64,000 nucleotides of DNA from Bifidobacterium sp. ESL0800 (GTDB lineage: Bacteria; Actinomycetota; Actinomycetes; Actinomycetales; Bifidobacteriaceae). This document shows positions 38,301 through 46,156 of the stretch, one piece after another. How positions within the stretch are numbered: the stretch's first letter is position 1; every line of letters starts with the position of its first letter. Location of the stretch: contig NZ_CP113913.1 of assembly GCF_029395355.1 (NCBI RefSeq), forward strand, positions 1,364,001-1,428,000. Reading direction: 5' to 3'. The position numbers and the translations under genes were made by a program. The notes beneath the pieces are model-generated. The model made no database searches, was not told where the DNA came from, and saw only the letters and a list, made by a program, of their open reading frames with translations.

Positions 38301-38801
38301 CTGGCGGGTGCCGGCGGCGCCGATCAGGCGCGCGATGGCGAGAATCTCGTCGATGGCGTCGCGGGCTTCGTCGATGGAACCTGCCGCCTCAATGGCGTCG
38401 ACCATATGCTCGGCGATGATGCCTTGGGAATGGCCGAGGACGGCGACCGGCTTGGCTTTCGCTACGCTATAGCCGAGGCCTTCGGCGTCGATCAGCGCGC
38501 CCAGCTGCGCCAGGGCGATGCCGGGAACGCTGGCGGCCGCGTCGGCGGCGTGGCCGAGACGAGCCGGATTGGCCTTGAAGCCGAAGAGGTCGACCGTGCC
38601 GCCCATCGTGGCGAGCAGATCGGGGGTGACCGCCGAAAGCAGGCGGGCCGAAGCATCGGCGTGCGCCTTGAGCTTCGCTGCGAGCGTCGGGTCGGTGCAC
38701 TCGTCAGCCAGGGAGCTGACCCAGGGCGTGGATTGACCGCCGAAGACGAGCGCATGGGGCTCAGTGCTCAGACGATTCAAGAAGAAGGTGTTTTCAGTCA
38801 T
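29379..38801 (-). CDS. fas: type I fatty acid synthase, single polypeptide
   Basis: 3140 residues carrying every step of fatty acid synthesis from acetyl- and malonyl-CoA. Domains in order: acetyltransferase (AVLGHSQGIIAEH near 120); enoyl reductase (PVLLAGMTPTTVNADIV near 405, EMAGGGQ); dehydratase with a hot-dog fold (GDFNPIHTSRRGA near 1260); malonyl/palmitoyl transferase (FAGHSLGEYNALSSF near 1465); ACP with the phosphopantetheine serine in GVSSRRNQLL near 1859; ketoreductase (VAVVTGVAANSIAGQ near 2170); ketosynthase with Cys in SACATAAVSLEEG near 2789 and His in KSLTGHAMGG. This is the actinobacterial fusion of fungal beta and alpha subunits. An Ala/Pro linker precedes the ACP. ATG 38801 follows AAGGAAG. 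It is the last gene after birA and the two acyl-CoA carboxylase genes. Confidence 0.98.
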   Translation of the reverse strand: MTENTFFLNRLSTEPHALVFGGQSTPWVSSLADECTDPTLAAKLKAHADASARLLSAVTPDLLATMGGTVDLFGFKANPARLGHAADAAASVPGIALAQLGALIDAEGLGYSVAKAKPVAVLGHSQGIIAEHMVDAIEAAGSIDEARDAIDEILAIARLIGAAGTRQSRLLPVSTKFGEATPMLSVRGANKRQIEVLVSRVVKPRGPIAFAVTNATDNYVLSGHPEDLAAFVVEVGKEHRRQAKLRADKVRGGEVFDPICEYLEVTVPFHSPLMAEAVESTVKWAQACGLDADRARTLASEVLVNHVDWASRTDALLKSNDPTKLWIVDMGPGNTVGKLVGALVQGTGVGVVEADSEEARAALSTMEEEPNRTQDWRKFAPRVISTPAGDKIRTKFSDLTGKPPVLLAGMTPTTVNADIVAAAANAGYWTEMAGGGQVTPAVFDRNVAALDRQLEEGRTIEFNAMFMDRYLWNMQFGPAGIVAKKRASGTPIDGVVISAGIPELDEAKQLVANLNEQGFPYVAFKPGTVDQIRQVVRIAKAVAPVCVIMEVEGGAAGGHHSWESLDVLLMDTYADVRACSNLVLVAGGGIGTPDRAADYISGQWSRAYGKPDMPVDGVLIGTAAMTAKEAHTNPDVKRMLVETPGISPKPDDSDPFAPLGENWVAAGQVAKGGVASGLSHLHADIYELENASARCGRLLVRVMKHPEELESRRDEIIEALSKTSRPYFGDLDKMTYVQWAQRFAELSYPWADPTYADRFLHLLQRAEARVCDQESGEFASLFTSRADVENDPQAAIERLQQAYPRAAEVTVTPSDVAWFPTLIHEYHKPMPFVPQIDNDLLRWWGQDQLWQSEDPRYSADSVRAIPGPISVAGITTVDEPIGSILGRFEAAALERTREINGGTQPQQAFAELDAVIDAEDFIRKSPNISWVGHLMTNPAFGTPNGDKYYEIRPVGDEDGTQMFDLDIHLDTFWDDDPDGGLSKHAVRDIVIPLNVRPTESGLFPVVDRERLPKHVYAMLADTAGIGNTAITGDKLTAMPEIEEMSDKKAFPYGRAHSSYTFSANLGYDHEAATAGNMPGSLNASRIAPDALVGPAWPAIYTALGSVYVHGYPVIEGLLNAVHLDHQMELEVPEDELLGHVGEKIDLTSWADAYAESASGRIVTIHVTHTAINGTVLAHEVERFAVRGRSYSDDLPVDVPDYGDYLTYRKAHTGAGTPFDEAEEKGLDQVASTPRRMLRRVTLTAPSEMTAFARTSGDFNPIHTSRRGAAVSGLKAPLVHGMWLSAAAQHVVQARDDKGAHYEIAGWTYNMYGMVQLGDKVEISVERIGKLRHGGMTLEVTCRIDGNIVSRGTAAVRARRSAYVYPGQGIQQQGMVLDERAKSAAARETWERADKLTREKLGFSILAIVRDNPKTLTANGVTYHHPDGLLNLTQFTQVALATVAYAQTSRLREAGSDIWPAYFAGHSLGEYNALSSFAGIIPFETVLELVFQRGSAMNSLIERDEQGRSNYRMAALRPNQFGVGDDGVDDYVKSVSEASGEFLQIVNYNLSGQQYVIAGTLKGLEALKADSARRVKEYGGKPALMYVPGIDVPFHSMLLRKGVPDFRNKLDTLLPAHIDYDRLVGRYIPNLVAAPFEMTKEFARKIVEVVPSTRIQEALDNPEVWDSYAADEQKLGRLLFTELLAWQFASPVRWIETQAIMFGDPAQGGLGVENYVEVGLGNQPTLANLATKTLRLPDFSGAEVSVYNLGRDEQRVYMTDSDSLVPEEDNDDADLSAETAAPAAAQPAPESSPATVASAAVASAPVAAAPAPAAGSGERPADLPFTASDGIGMLLAYAAKVRPDQIGETDTTDTLTNGVSSRRNQLLMDISSELGVASVDGAAEASITDLFALVNKVAPHYKPFGPVLSDIVRDRIKSLFGAAGVKLAQVEKRVTDTWQLGQGWAYAVLATLVLETREGSSSRGGDLASLSTEQASNATAANALIDAAVQKVAADHNVTVALPSAGGAGGSVVDSAALDAFAQKVTGADGVLAKTARFVLDELDIKAPAADADENDDAAVLDAVEAELGSDWPEQVAPRFDERKALLLDDRWATAREDLARLYYNHDQKVSALSFIGAGPEVADQATWFASKAETDGNSILASTFNRIAVEARSDAKNDPKASRFAGDVAVVTGVAANSIAGQVVEGLLAGGATVIATSHSFRQSVKAWAEQVYREHAVGDAKLWLVPANLSSYRDVDALVRWVGGVSKKTTGATTTILKPAYEPSLFFPFAAPPVHGTMADSGQLFESQARLMLWGVERAITGFAAIGGDTDVQHKLHVVLPGSPNRGVFGGDGAYGEVKSSFDAIVTRARAEKDWSGRVTFAHPLIGWVRGTGLMGGNDPLVDVVERHGIRTYSTAEIAQQLLDLADGDARQKAVEAPLAADLTGGLGSEPIDIKALRAEAEADQANSAAASADDDTDTGNADHKDGKATLIKALPTPDPPRQAEVDLADWRNVTVKPEDQIVIVSIGELGPWGSGRTRFEAELGIHSDGSVDLSAGAVLELAWNMGLVTWQDSPKAGWYDTDGNLVPEADIAERYHDEVVARSGLRPFDNGMGGDYKDDTASGEVEIYLDHEVTFSVPDEEAAQQYVIMDAEHTSIARDEESGEWSVTRKPGSLIRVPKRFAMSRTVGGQFPKGFDPVRWGIPASMVGEVDQIALWNIVTTVDAYLSAGFTPSEVLQTIHPSMVASTQGTGFGGMASMRKLYLDRFLGHEIPTDILQEALPNVVAAHVMQSYIGGYGNMIQPVSACATAAVSLEEGVDKIALHKADFVVTGAIDDIGVDSVIGFGNMGATADANVMYGKGISDRFFSRSNDRRRDGFVESEGGGTMLVTRGDIAWKLGLPVAAVVGYVHSFADGAHTSIPAPGLGALAAAQGGKDSQLVRQLARLGVAADDIAVVSKHDTSTNANDSNESELHNSIQHAIGRNDGNPLFVISQKSLTGHAMGGAAIFQIDGLTQLFRSGVIPANAALDCVDPKMRKDDHMVWLRKPLNIGSIKAGLVTSLGFGHVSGFVALVHPGAFEAAVANEYGQDALEAWRKRANERLARGERRRLLGMMGEAPLYEEIDNRRFHEDSKAYDSHEVEKAMLLNPDARLGADGYFE

Positions 38802-38957
38802 TGTCTTCCTTATATTTGGTTGGAATTCTCGTGAATACGGTTATTGCAAAAAATCAAGAGATCGACGGCGGACAATCCAGTACGTGGCCAGTAAGTTCAG
38901 TGACCATCTTATCGGTCGCGCCTTGGATTGCGCTTTGTGCTCAAACGCTGCACGGGC

Positions 38958-40565
38958 CTACATGGGCTGGTTCCCATGGTGTTTGTCGGTGCGGCGCGTA
39001 CGCTTCTTACCACGCAGCAGCCGCAGGGATTCGGCGATGGCGTCGCGCGTCTGCTCAGGGTCGATCATCGCGTCGATCTGGCCGGTTTCCAGCGAAAGGT
39101 TCGCGTTGAGTGTCTCGCTTTCGTACTGGTCAATGTATTGCTGGCGCAGCGCTTCGACGTCCTGGCCACGTTCGGCCGCCTTGTGCAGGTCCTTGCGGTG
39201 GATGATGTTGACCGCGCCCGAAGCGCCGAGCACCGCGATCTGGCTGGAAGGCCAAGCGTAGTTGACGTCCGCGCCGATGGCCTTGGAACCCATGACGATA
39301 TAAGCACCGCCGAAGGCCTTGCGCAGCACGACCGAGACCATCGGCACCTGCGCGTTGGCGTAGGCGTAGATGACCTTGGCGCCGCGGCGGATGATGCCCG
39401 CGTGCTCCTGGTCGCTGCCGGGCTTGTAGCCGGGGGTGTCCACCAACGTGACCACGGGCAGGTTGAACGCGTCGCAAAGGCGTACGAACCGTGCGATTTT
39501 CTCGCTGGAATTGACGTCGAGAATGCCGGCCTGCTCGTTGGGCTGGTTGGCCACGATGCCCACCGGATGGCCTTCGATGCAAGCGAAACCGACCACCGCG
39601 CACTTGGCGTAGAGCTCCTGGACCTGAACGAATTCGCCGTAGTCGACGATGCAGCGGATGACCTCGCAGATGTCGTAAGGCTGGCGGTCGTTGTCGGGAA
39701 CGATGGAGGCGAGGCGTTCGGCGGTGGCGCGATCCGAACGGGTGGCCGCGTAGGCGTAGACCGGCGGCTTGTCCTCGGAACTCGAAGGAAGATAGGCCAG
39801 AACGGTACGCGCGTAATCGATGGCGTCGGCCTCGTCCTCGCCCAAATAATGCGCTACGCCGGAAACGGCATTGTGCACCTTGCCGCCGCCGAGGTCCTCC
39901 ATCGAGATCGTCTCGCCGGTCACGGATTTGACGACGTCAGGACCGGTGACGAACATATTGGAGTTCTGACGGGTCATGATGATCAGGTCGGTCAGGGCCG
40001 GGCAGTAGACCGCTCCGCCCGCGCAGGGTCCGAGAATCAACGAAAGCTGCGGGATATAGCCGCTCGCCTCGCAGGTCTTGCGGAAGATGTGGCCGTACTG
40101 GGTCAGCGCCTCGACGCCTTCCTGGATGCGCGCGCCGCCCGAGTCGATCAACGCGACGACCGGAATTTTGAGGCTCAGCGCCATGTCCATCAGGTGGCAG
40201 ATCTTCTCGCCTTCGGCGTGGCCGAGCGTGCCGCCGCGCACGGAGAAGTCCTGCGCATAGACGGCGACCTTGCGGCCGTAGACGTCGCCGAAACCGGTGA
40301 TGACGGCCGAGCCGGCGAGGCCCTTGTTGATGTTGCCGCCGCAGAATCGGCCGATCTCCTGGAACGTGCCGGTGTCGAAGAGCAGGTCGAGGCGCTCGCG
40401 GGCGGTGAACTTGCCTTTGGCGCTCTGGCGATCGTGGGCGTGGTTTTCGGCGTCACGAGCCAGTTCGGCGGCCCGCGCCACAGAGGCGCGAATCGGCTGC
40501 TGCTCGATCGGCTTGTCGCTCTGGATGGCCTTTTCAACGGCCGTGGTGGTCATGATGTCGGTCAT
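38958..40565 (-). CDS. acyl-CoA carboxylase beta subunit (carboxyltransferase)
   Basis: 535 residues. It transfers the carboxyl group from carboxybiotin to acetyl-CoA (probably) to make malonyl-CoA for the adjacent fas product. The two crotonase-like halves are complete: GKFTARERLDLLFD, IDSGGARIQEGVEAL and GPCAGGAVY in the first, VDTPGYKPGSDQEHAGIIRRGAK and RKAFGGAYIVMGSKAIGAD in the second. It resembles the propionyl-CoA carboxylase beta type used in actinobacteria rather than zinc-finger AccD. ATG 40565 shares one base with the alpha-subunit stop (TGATG), so the two are translationally coupled; GGGAGGGGAG lies upstream. Acetyl- versus propionyl-CoA preference cannot be decided here. Confidence 0.95.
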   Translation of the reverse strand: MTDIMTTTAVEKAIQSDKPIEQQPIRASVARAAELARDAENHAHDRQSAKGKFTARERLDLLFDTGTFQEIGRFCGGNINKGLAGSAVITGFGDVYGRKVAVYAQDFSVRGGTLGHAEGEKICHLMDMALSLKIPVVALIDSGGARIQEGVEALTQYGHIFRKTCEASGYIPQLSLILGPCAGGAVYCPALTDLIIMTRQNSNMFVTGPDVVKSVTGETISMEDLGGGKVHNAVSGVAHYLGEDEADAIDYARTVLAYLPSSSEDKPPVYAYAATRSDRATAERLASIVPDNDRQPYDICEVIRCIVDYGEFVQVQELYAKCAVVGFACIEGHPVGIVANQPNEQAGILDVNSSEKIARFVRLCDAFNLPVVTLVDTPGYKPGSDQEHAGIIRRGAKVIYAYANAQVPMVSVVLRKAFGGAYIVMGSKAIGADVNYAWPSSQIAVLGASGAVNIIHRKDLHKAAERGQDVEALRQQYIDQYESETLNANLSLETGQIDAMIDPEQTRDAIAESLRLLRGKKRTRRTDKHHGNQPM

Positions 40566-42454
40566 CAGCGCTCCCCTCCCTGCTTCGTGTCGTCCTTGGC
40601 GTTGTCGTTCGCACCGGATTTCTCGCGCTGCGCAGCACCGTCCACGTCGATCTTCATCAGCGTGGTGCCGGCGTCCACGGAATCGGACGGACCCACGAAG
40701 ATCTTCTGCACCGTGCCGTTGACGGGCGCGTAGACGTAGTTCTCCATCTTCATGCTCTCGAGCACCGCCAGCAGATCGCCCTTGGCAACGTTCTGCCCTT
40801 CGGCGACGTTGACGCGGGTGACGATGGCCTGCATCGGCGAGTCGATGACGCCGGACTTGCCGTCGTTGGCCTTCGCGCGCTCTTCGACGGCCCCCGACGA
40901 GGAACCGCGCAGCGGCTGGGTGGGCCGACGCGAGCCGCGGGCCCGGGCCGAACCGGTGAGGTTGTCGACGATATCGCGCGGAACGGTGAGCTTCACGCGC
41001 TTGTTGTCGACCTCGATGACGAAGGAATCGGTCTCCTGCTTCTTGGGCTGCTGTTCCTCACCAGCCGAAAGCGAGGCAGGCTGGCCGCTGCCGGCGGTGT
41101 CGGGCTTGCGGTTGAGGTACTTGCGCTCGAGCCACTTGGTATAAACGGAGAAGGGATGATTCTCGGCGGTGAACTCCGGATCGTTGAAAATCGTATCGAA
41201 GAGCGACTTCGGGGTGGGCACGCCTTCCAGATTGAATTCCTTCAACGCACGACGCACGCGGGCGACCGCCGTCTGGCGGTCCTGCGCGGTGACGACGAGC
41301 TTGCCCATCATCGAATCGAATTTCGGGGAGACCACGTCGCCGACCTTCACGCCCGAATCGATGCGGATGCCCGGGCCGCTGGGCCAATCCAGACGAGTCA
41401 GAGTGCCGCCGGACGGGGTGAGGTTCTTGTCCGGGTCCTCGCTGGTGATGCGCAGCTCAAAAGCGTGGCCGTGGCTCTGCGGGGCCTGGGTGAGCTCGCC
41501 GCCGTTGGCGATGTTGATCTGTTCGCGCACCAGGTCGAGGCCGCTGACCTGCTCGGAGACGGTGTGCTCGACCTGCAGCCTCGGGTTGACCTCGAGGAAG
41601 TAGACCTTGTGCTGAGCGGTGACCATGAACTCACAGGTGCCCAGCCCCACGTAGTCGACGGCGCTGAAGAGGCTGCGGGAGTAGCGCTCGAGCTGCTCGG
41701 TCTCGTCGTCGGTCAGGAACGGTGCCGGAGCCTCCTCGATGAGCTTCTGGTTGCGGCGCTGCACGGTGCAGTCGCGCGTGGAGTAGACGGTGAAGTTGCC
41801 ATGGCTGTCGCGGCCGGACTGGGTTTCGACGTGGCGCGCCTTGTCGATGAACAGTTCGACGAAGTATTCGCCCAGGTCACCGCCTTCGAGGGCGTCGTGG
41901 TTCATGTAGAAGCTGCGCAGCTCGTCGTCGTTGTGCACGAGGGTGATGCCTTTGCCGCCACCGCCGTCGGTGCGTTTCATCATCACCGGATAGCCGTTGA
42001 TCTGCGCGAAGGTAAGCAGCTCACGCATGTTGCTGACCGGCTCGGAGAGACCCGGCACCGGAGGCACGTGCGCGCGCTTGGCCACACGCCGTGCGGTGAT
42101 CTTGTCGCCGAGGTCCGTCAGGGCCGTCGGGCTCGGCCCGATCCATGTGGCGCCGGCCTTGATGACCTTGTCGGCGAAGGAGGCGATTTCGGAAAGATAG
42201 CCGTAGCCGGGGTGGACGGCGTCGGCCCCGCTTCGGCGCAGCACGTCGATAATCAAGTCTTCGTCCATATAGGAACGGTAGGAATCCCCATGCAGCAGAT
42301 AGGCTTCGTCGGCCATCTCTACATATTGTGCATCTCTGTCCTGCTCGGCGTAGATCGCTACGGTCGGTATCCCCATTTCGTGAGCCGTACGAATAACCCG
42401 CAACGCGATTTCGCCGCGGTTCGCCACCAACAGTTTATTGACATTTTTGACCAT
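40565..42454 (-). CDS. acyl-CoA carboxylase alpha subunit (biotin carboxylase + BCCP)
   Basis: 629 residues. The biotin carboxylase part occupies about 1-450 (LLVANRGEIALRVIRTA, the Gly-rich ATP-grasp loop DGGGGKGITLVHN, FLEVNPRLQVEHTVSE). A linker and a C-terminal biotinyl domain follow, with the biotin-accepting lysine in LESMKMENYVYAP near 568 of the chain. ATG 42454 has TTGGAACC just upstream and begins the protein at VKNVNKLLVANRG; 28 further open codons upstream lack homology. The gene follows birA, the ligase that should biotinylate this lysine, and is coupled to the beta-subunit gene. Confidence 0.96.
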   Translation of the reverse strand: MVKNVNKLLVANRGEIALRVIRTAHEMGIPTVAIYAEQDRDAQYVEMADEAYLLHGDSYRSYMDEDLIIDVLRRSGADAVHPGYGYLSEIASFADKVIKAGATWIGPSPTALTDLGDKITARRVAKRAHVPPVPGLSEPVSNMRELLTFAQINGYPVMMKRTDGGGGKGITLVHNDDELRSFYMNHDALEGGDLGEYFVELFIDKARHVETQSGRDSHGNFTVYSTRDCTVQRRNQKLIEEAPAPFLTDDETEQLERYSRSLFSAVDYVGLGTCEFMVTAQHKVYFLEVNPRLQVEHTVSEQVSGLDLVREQINIANGGELTQAPQSHGHAFELRITSEDPDKNLTPSGGTLTRLDWPSGPGIRIDSGVKVGDVVSPKFDSMMGKLVVTAQDRQTAVARVRRALKEFNLEGVPTPKSLFDTIFNDPEFTAENHPFSVYTKWLERKYLNRKPDTAGSGQPASLSAGEEQQPKKQETDSFVIEVDNKRVKLTVPRDIVDNLTGSARARGSRRPTQPLRGSSSGAVEERAKANDGKSGVIDSPMQAIVTRVNVAEGQNVAKGDLLAVLESMKMENYVYAPVNGTVQKIFVGPSDSVDAGTTLMKIDVDGAAQREKSGANDNAKDDTKQGGER

Positions 42455-42541
42455 AGGTTCCAACCTATCGTCTATTCCCCACCAGAGGTACCGCACAAAT
42501 CGACAAAATCGCCCGCCCGCTTTTGTAGGTTTGCACAAACC

Positions 42542-43564
42542 TCAGGCCAGCACACCCACGTCGCCGGTTTTGACCACGTGACAGGCGCCGGACCCGTCCT
42601 GTATCGTCAGCGAAGCGTCGGCATTGAGGGAAAGCGCCGTGCCGACGAGCGTTGAACCATCGATGAATCTCGCCTCGACCTGCCGTCCCAGCGTCCAGCA
42701 TCTGCTGCGCGTCTCGCCGAGCAACTTCGGCAATTCGGTTTGCGGATCGGCGACGAAAGTCGCCAAACGTCTTTTCAGGGACACCGCCAGACGCGCGGCG
42801 ACCATGTCACGCATCCTCGCGGAATCGGGCAATGGGCCGTAAAGCAGCTGCAATGAAGTGGAAATCGGGGTCGGCAGATTTTCCCGCGCGATATCGAGAT
42901 TGATGCCGATGCCGAACATCAGGCCGACGGCAGGTTCGCGGGTCTCGTCACCGTTTTCTTCCATACCTCTGGCAATGTTGAAACGCCCCGTCCTCTGCGG
43001 CAACGAGACCATCTCGGAGAGAATGCCGCCGAGTTTGTGCCCCTCATAGAAAATGTCATTGGGCCATTTGAGCTCAAGGTCGCCGGCTCGGTCAAGCGGT
43101 TTCGCACCGCACTCGGCCAACGCCCCATGCAAGGCGTCGAGCGCGGCAAGGCCGGCAATGATCGTAAACCACCCATTGTAATGCGAATTGCTCACCAGGC
43201 GCTCCGGCAGCGCGGTGCAAAACGTCACCAGCAACGAGGCCCCACCGGCCTTGTCGCCCCACTTCCGCCCGAGACGTCCGTGCCCGGCGCTCTGTACATC
43301 GGCGCATATCGCAATCAAACGCGGCCCGCCCTGTGCATCAATAACGCTCAGCCCGCCACTTGCCATCAGCTTCCGGGCCAGGATATTGGTCGAGTCAACA
43401 GCCGCAAGCGTCACCAGTTCATCCACGGCTCCGCGGGTTTCCGCCATCTGCGGCCTACGCGCCCCAGCCTGACGCACGAAATCCGCATATTGCGCCTCGA
43501 TCTGCCCTGCACACCGCGCAATCGAAAAATCGGTCTCATCATTCATACCGGCCACTGTATGCAT
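42542..43564 (-). CDS. birA: biotin--[acetyl-CoA-carboxylase] ligase
   Basis: Attaches biotin to the BCCP lysine of the alpha subunit encoded 87 nt downstream. 340 residues with the biotin-AMP loop motif GHGRLGRKWG, LKWPNDIFYEGHKLGGIL, and a C-terminal SH3-like domain. There is no N-terminal DNA-binding domain of the E. coli BirA type, so it is probably not a repressor. The start is uncertain: ATG 43564 or ATG 43546 (MNDETDFSIA), neither with a good ribosome site. It heads the birA-alpha-beta-fas series and is divergent from the membrane-protein gene at 43644. Confidence 0.93.
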   Translation of the reverse strand: MHTVAGMNDETDFSIARCAGQIEAQYADFVRQAGARRPQMAETRGAVDELVTLAAVDSTNILARKLMASGGLSVIDAQGGPRLIAICADVQSAGHGRLGRKWGDKAGGASLLVTFCTALPERLVSNSHYNGWFTIIAGLAALDALHGALAECGAKPLDRAGDLELKWPNDIFYEGHKLGGILSEMVSLPQRTGRFNIARGMEENGDETREPAVGLMFGIGINLDIARENLPTPISTSLQLLYGPLPDSARMRDMVAARLAVSLKRRLATFVADPQTELPKLLGETRSRCWTLGRQVEARFIDGSTLVGTALSLNADASLTIQDGSGACHVVKTGDVGVLA

Positions 43565-43643
43565 GCCCGGCGTCGAAATCCTTTGTGGTTTGCTACAAAT
43601 CGAGCGGCGGACGGGACCGGCGAGGTTGATATCAGACGATAGA

Positions 43644-46154
43644 ATGCCGGTTATGAATAATTCCGAGCCGACGAATGCAGCAAACCGTCAAAACGACGGT
43701 GAACCGTATTCGCAGGCGTCGGAAGGCGAAAGCCGGCTCGCTGCTTGCTCGTATTCGGCAACCAACGATTCGGGTTCCACAGCGGATACCGACACCTCCA
43801 CGAAGTCCGCGACATCAACGCGTTTCGGCGGGCTTTTCGCTTTCCTGCGCTGGGCGCTGGCGGTGGCGGCAAGCCTGTGGATCGCGGTGTGCACCTCGCT
43901 CGGGCCGTTGTACCGGCAATACGAGCTCAATCCCGCAATCGCCACGATACGAGCCTTCTCGTGGAATAATGCGGCCATCTTCGCGGGAACGTTCGTCATC
44001 TGCGTGGCCGTCATCGTCGAGCTCGTCCGTTTCGGACGCGGGCAATGTCTGATTCCCTATCATTTCGAAATTCGTGCGAAACTCGCCGCGAGACGCGAGC
44101 GCCGTCGAATCCGCAAGCTTGCCAACAGCAAAGCGAGAAATCTAGACACCGGTTCAACAAGCGCGTCATCCGGCCAGTCAAACGGCAGACAGAACGCAAA
44201 ACTAGACAATCGGCTTTGGCTACGCACCAGGATTCGGCAACGCATCGGGCACATCGCTTCAGGCATCCGTCTTGGAACGCACCGCGGCATGATGGCAGCC
44301 ACCGACAAATGGTGGAAAATCGCCCTTATCCTCATCATCGGCTGGCTCTGGGTTCCCATCACTCTCGTCGCGGCGTTCGGCGCGGATATCCGCAGCCAGT
44401 TCCGCGAATTCAGCTGGGCCTGGAACCAATGGACGGGAATGAGGCAGCCCTATATCGGCTTCTTCTCCTTCGTGCCGATGGACATCTACCCCACCGCCCA
44501 CTACCTGTGGCCTGCCAAACCCACCTATCTGACCGATCAGCACAATATCGTGCTCACGCTGATTTACGGCGCCGCCGGAACGGTTTCCCGCTATTTCACC
44601 GGCTCCAACGACTGGGGCATCGTCGTGCTCGCCTCGGGCCAGCTGCTCTTCGCGGCATTCTGTCTGGCCGCCACCGCGAACCGTTTCTTCAACCATCCCT
44701 GGCTCAAGCCCCGTAAACGCCTTGTCGATCTTCTCTCGGCTTCGTCTTGCAAGACAGGCCGGCCGGACTTTCAGGCGGAAAAAGTCGAACGTTCAAGGTT
44801 CGTCGGCCCGCTTCCCCGCTTTTTCATCCTCCTGTTCTTCCTGGTCTGCCCCCTGGTGCTGTTTTCTACGATAAGCCTGACCAAATCGCCGTTGTTCGCC
44901 TTTGCATTCGTCTGGTGGTTCGGCGTGGGTTACGAAGTGCTCTGCACCGCGAAATCGCACCGACCTCGGCCAAGCAAGAAACCGACATCACCGGCAACCT
45001 CTCGAAAACCAGACACCATAGGCGACAGCGAGGCTGCGAATGCTGGCGGCGCCAACGATACAGCCACAGACCGCGACTGCGAACCCTCTTACGACCGAAT
45101 CGTCCTTCACCTGCGCAAACGCACCTTCATCGCGCTTTTTCTTTCGACAGTGGTCATGATGATCTCGGCGAAATACGCGATATATATCATCCTTTTTGAA
45201 CTGGTGATAGCCCTGCTCGCCGACCGTAAACGCTGGAAAACCTATATCATCGGCATGCTGTTGCCGGTCATCGCCTTCCAGGGCGCGGTCGGGCTGGCCA
45301 CGCGCGACGGCGCCATCATCAACGGCGATCCCATCGAAAGCCACGGCGTCCAGCTTCAGCAGATCGCGCGCGTCGCCGTGCTCAACCCGAACGGCATCCC
45401 GCAGGATGCCAGGAACAAGCTGGCCCCGATCTTCAACCTCGACCAGATGGCCGAAGCCTACTACCAGCAGGACGCCGACCCGGTGAAATCGTCGGGAATC
45501 CAGACGAAACGCGTCAGCTATCGCTGGCGAACGGTGACAAAAAAGGATATGAAGAACTTCAACGCCGCATGGCTCGAAATCGTCAAGGCCAACCCGCGCA
45601 TCGCGCTCGACGCACTGCTGGCCAAAAGCTACGGGTATTTCGACATCATGGATCCGCCGTATATCGACATGACCTATTACGTCGTCTACGCCGGCAACGG
45701 GAACTTCACCGACTGGATCGGCAACTGGTGCTCCGACTGGCGTAAAAAAGTCACCAACTGGGCGAAGGACTGGAGCTCGAAGCCCATGCTCGGCTGGCTT
45801 ACCCACGGCAACAGCTACGTCATCTTCACCTTGCTCTTAGGCGCAGCCGAAGTCATCCTGCGCCGTTGGAAAACGCTGGCCACCCACCTTCCGCTGCTGC
45901 TGCTCATGGGGGTCATGGTCACCTCCCCAGCCAATAATTTCGAGCGTCATATGCTTCCGCTGGTCTTCGTTCTGGGCTTTGTGCTCCTGACGTTCTGGCA
46001 GGATTCACGGATACCACGCACACAGGCGCGTGCGAGACAAGTCAATGGCGTCAACAATGCCGACACAGCCGACACAGCCGACACAGCCGGCGTAGCCGAC
46101 AAACCAGACACCGCGGTCAGCTCAATTTGCGGGATCGACAGACTAGAATCGTAA
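43644..46154 (+). CDS. large polytopic membrane protein, DUF6020-like
   Basis: 836 residues. A polar N-terminal part is followed by many membrane segments (WALAVAASLWIAVCTSL, IFAGTFVICVAVIVELV, IALILIIGWLWVPITLV, FFILLFFLVCPLVLF, FIALFLSTVVMMISAKYAIYIILF). A large extracytoplasmic part between later helices includes DPVKSSGIQTKRVSYRW and YIDMTYYVVYAGNGNFTDW. The topology recalls GT-C glycosyltransferases, and I believe it belongs to the family called DUF6020, but I cannot confirm either. The C-terminus has a short ADT repeat (NADTADTADTAG) from a 9-bp repeat at about 46060-46095. ATG 43644 or 43653 starts it. It ends 2 nt before the regulator gene's ATG. Confidence 0.75.
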   Translation: MPVMNNSEPTNAANRQNDGEPYSQASEGESRLAACSYSATNDSGSTADTDTSTKSATSTRFGGLFAFLRWALAVAASLWIAVCTSLGPLYRQYELNPAIATIRAFSWNNAAIFAGTFVICVAVIVELVRFGRGQCLIPYHFEIRAKLAARRERRRIRKLANSKARNLDTGSTSASSGQSNGRQNAKLDNRLWLRTRIRQRIGHIASGIRLGTHRGMMAATDKWWKIALILIIGWLWVPITLVAAFGADIRSQFREFSWAWNQWTGMRQPYIGFFSFVPMDIYPTAHYLWPAKPTYLTDQHNIVLTLIYGAAGTVSRYFTGSNDWGIVVLASGQLLFAAFCLAATANRFFNHPWLKPRKRLVDLLSASSCKTGRPDFQAEKVERSRFVGPLPRFFILLFFLVCPLVLFSTISLTKSPLFAFAFVWWFGVGYEVLCTAKSHRPRPSKKPTSPATSRKPDTIGDSEAANAGGANDTATDRDCEPSYDRIVLHLRKRTFIALFLSTVVMMISAKYAIYIILFELVIALLADRKRWKTYIIGMLLPVIAFQGAVGLATRDGAIINGDPIESHGVQLQQIARVAVLNPNGIPQDARNKLAPIFNLDQMAEAYYQQDADPVKSSGIQTKRVSYRWRTVTKKDMKNFNAAWLEIVKANPRIALDALLAKSYGYFDIMDPPYIDMTYYVVYAGNGNFTDWIGNWCSDWRKKVTNWAKDWSSKPMLGWLTHGNSYVIFTLLLGAAEVILRRWKTLATHLPLLLLMGVMVTSPANNFERHMLPLVFVLGFVLLTFWQDSRIPRTQARARQVNGVNNADTADTADTAGVADKPDTAVSSICGIDRLES

Positions 46155-46156
46155 GT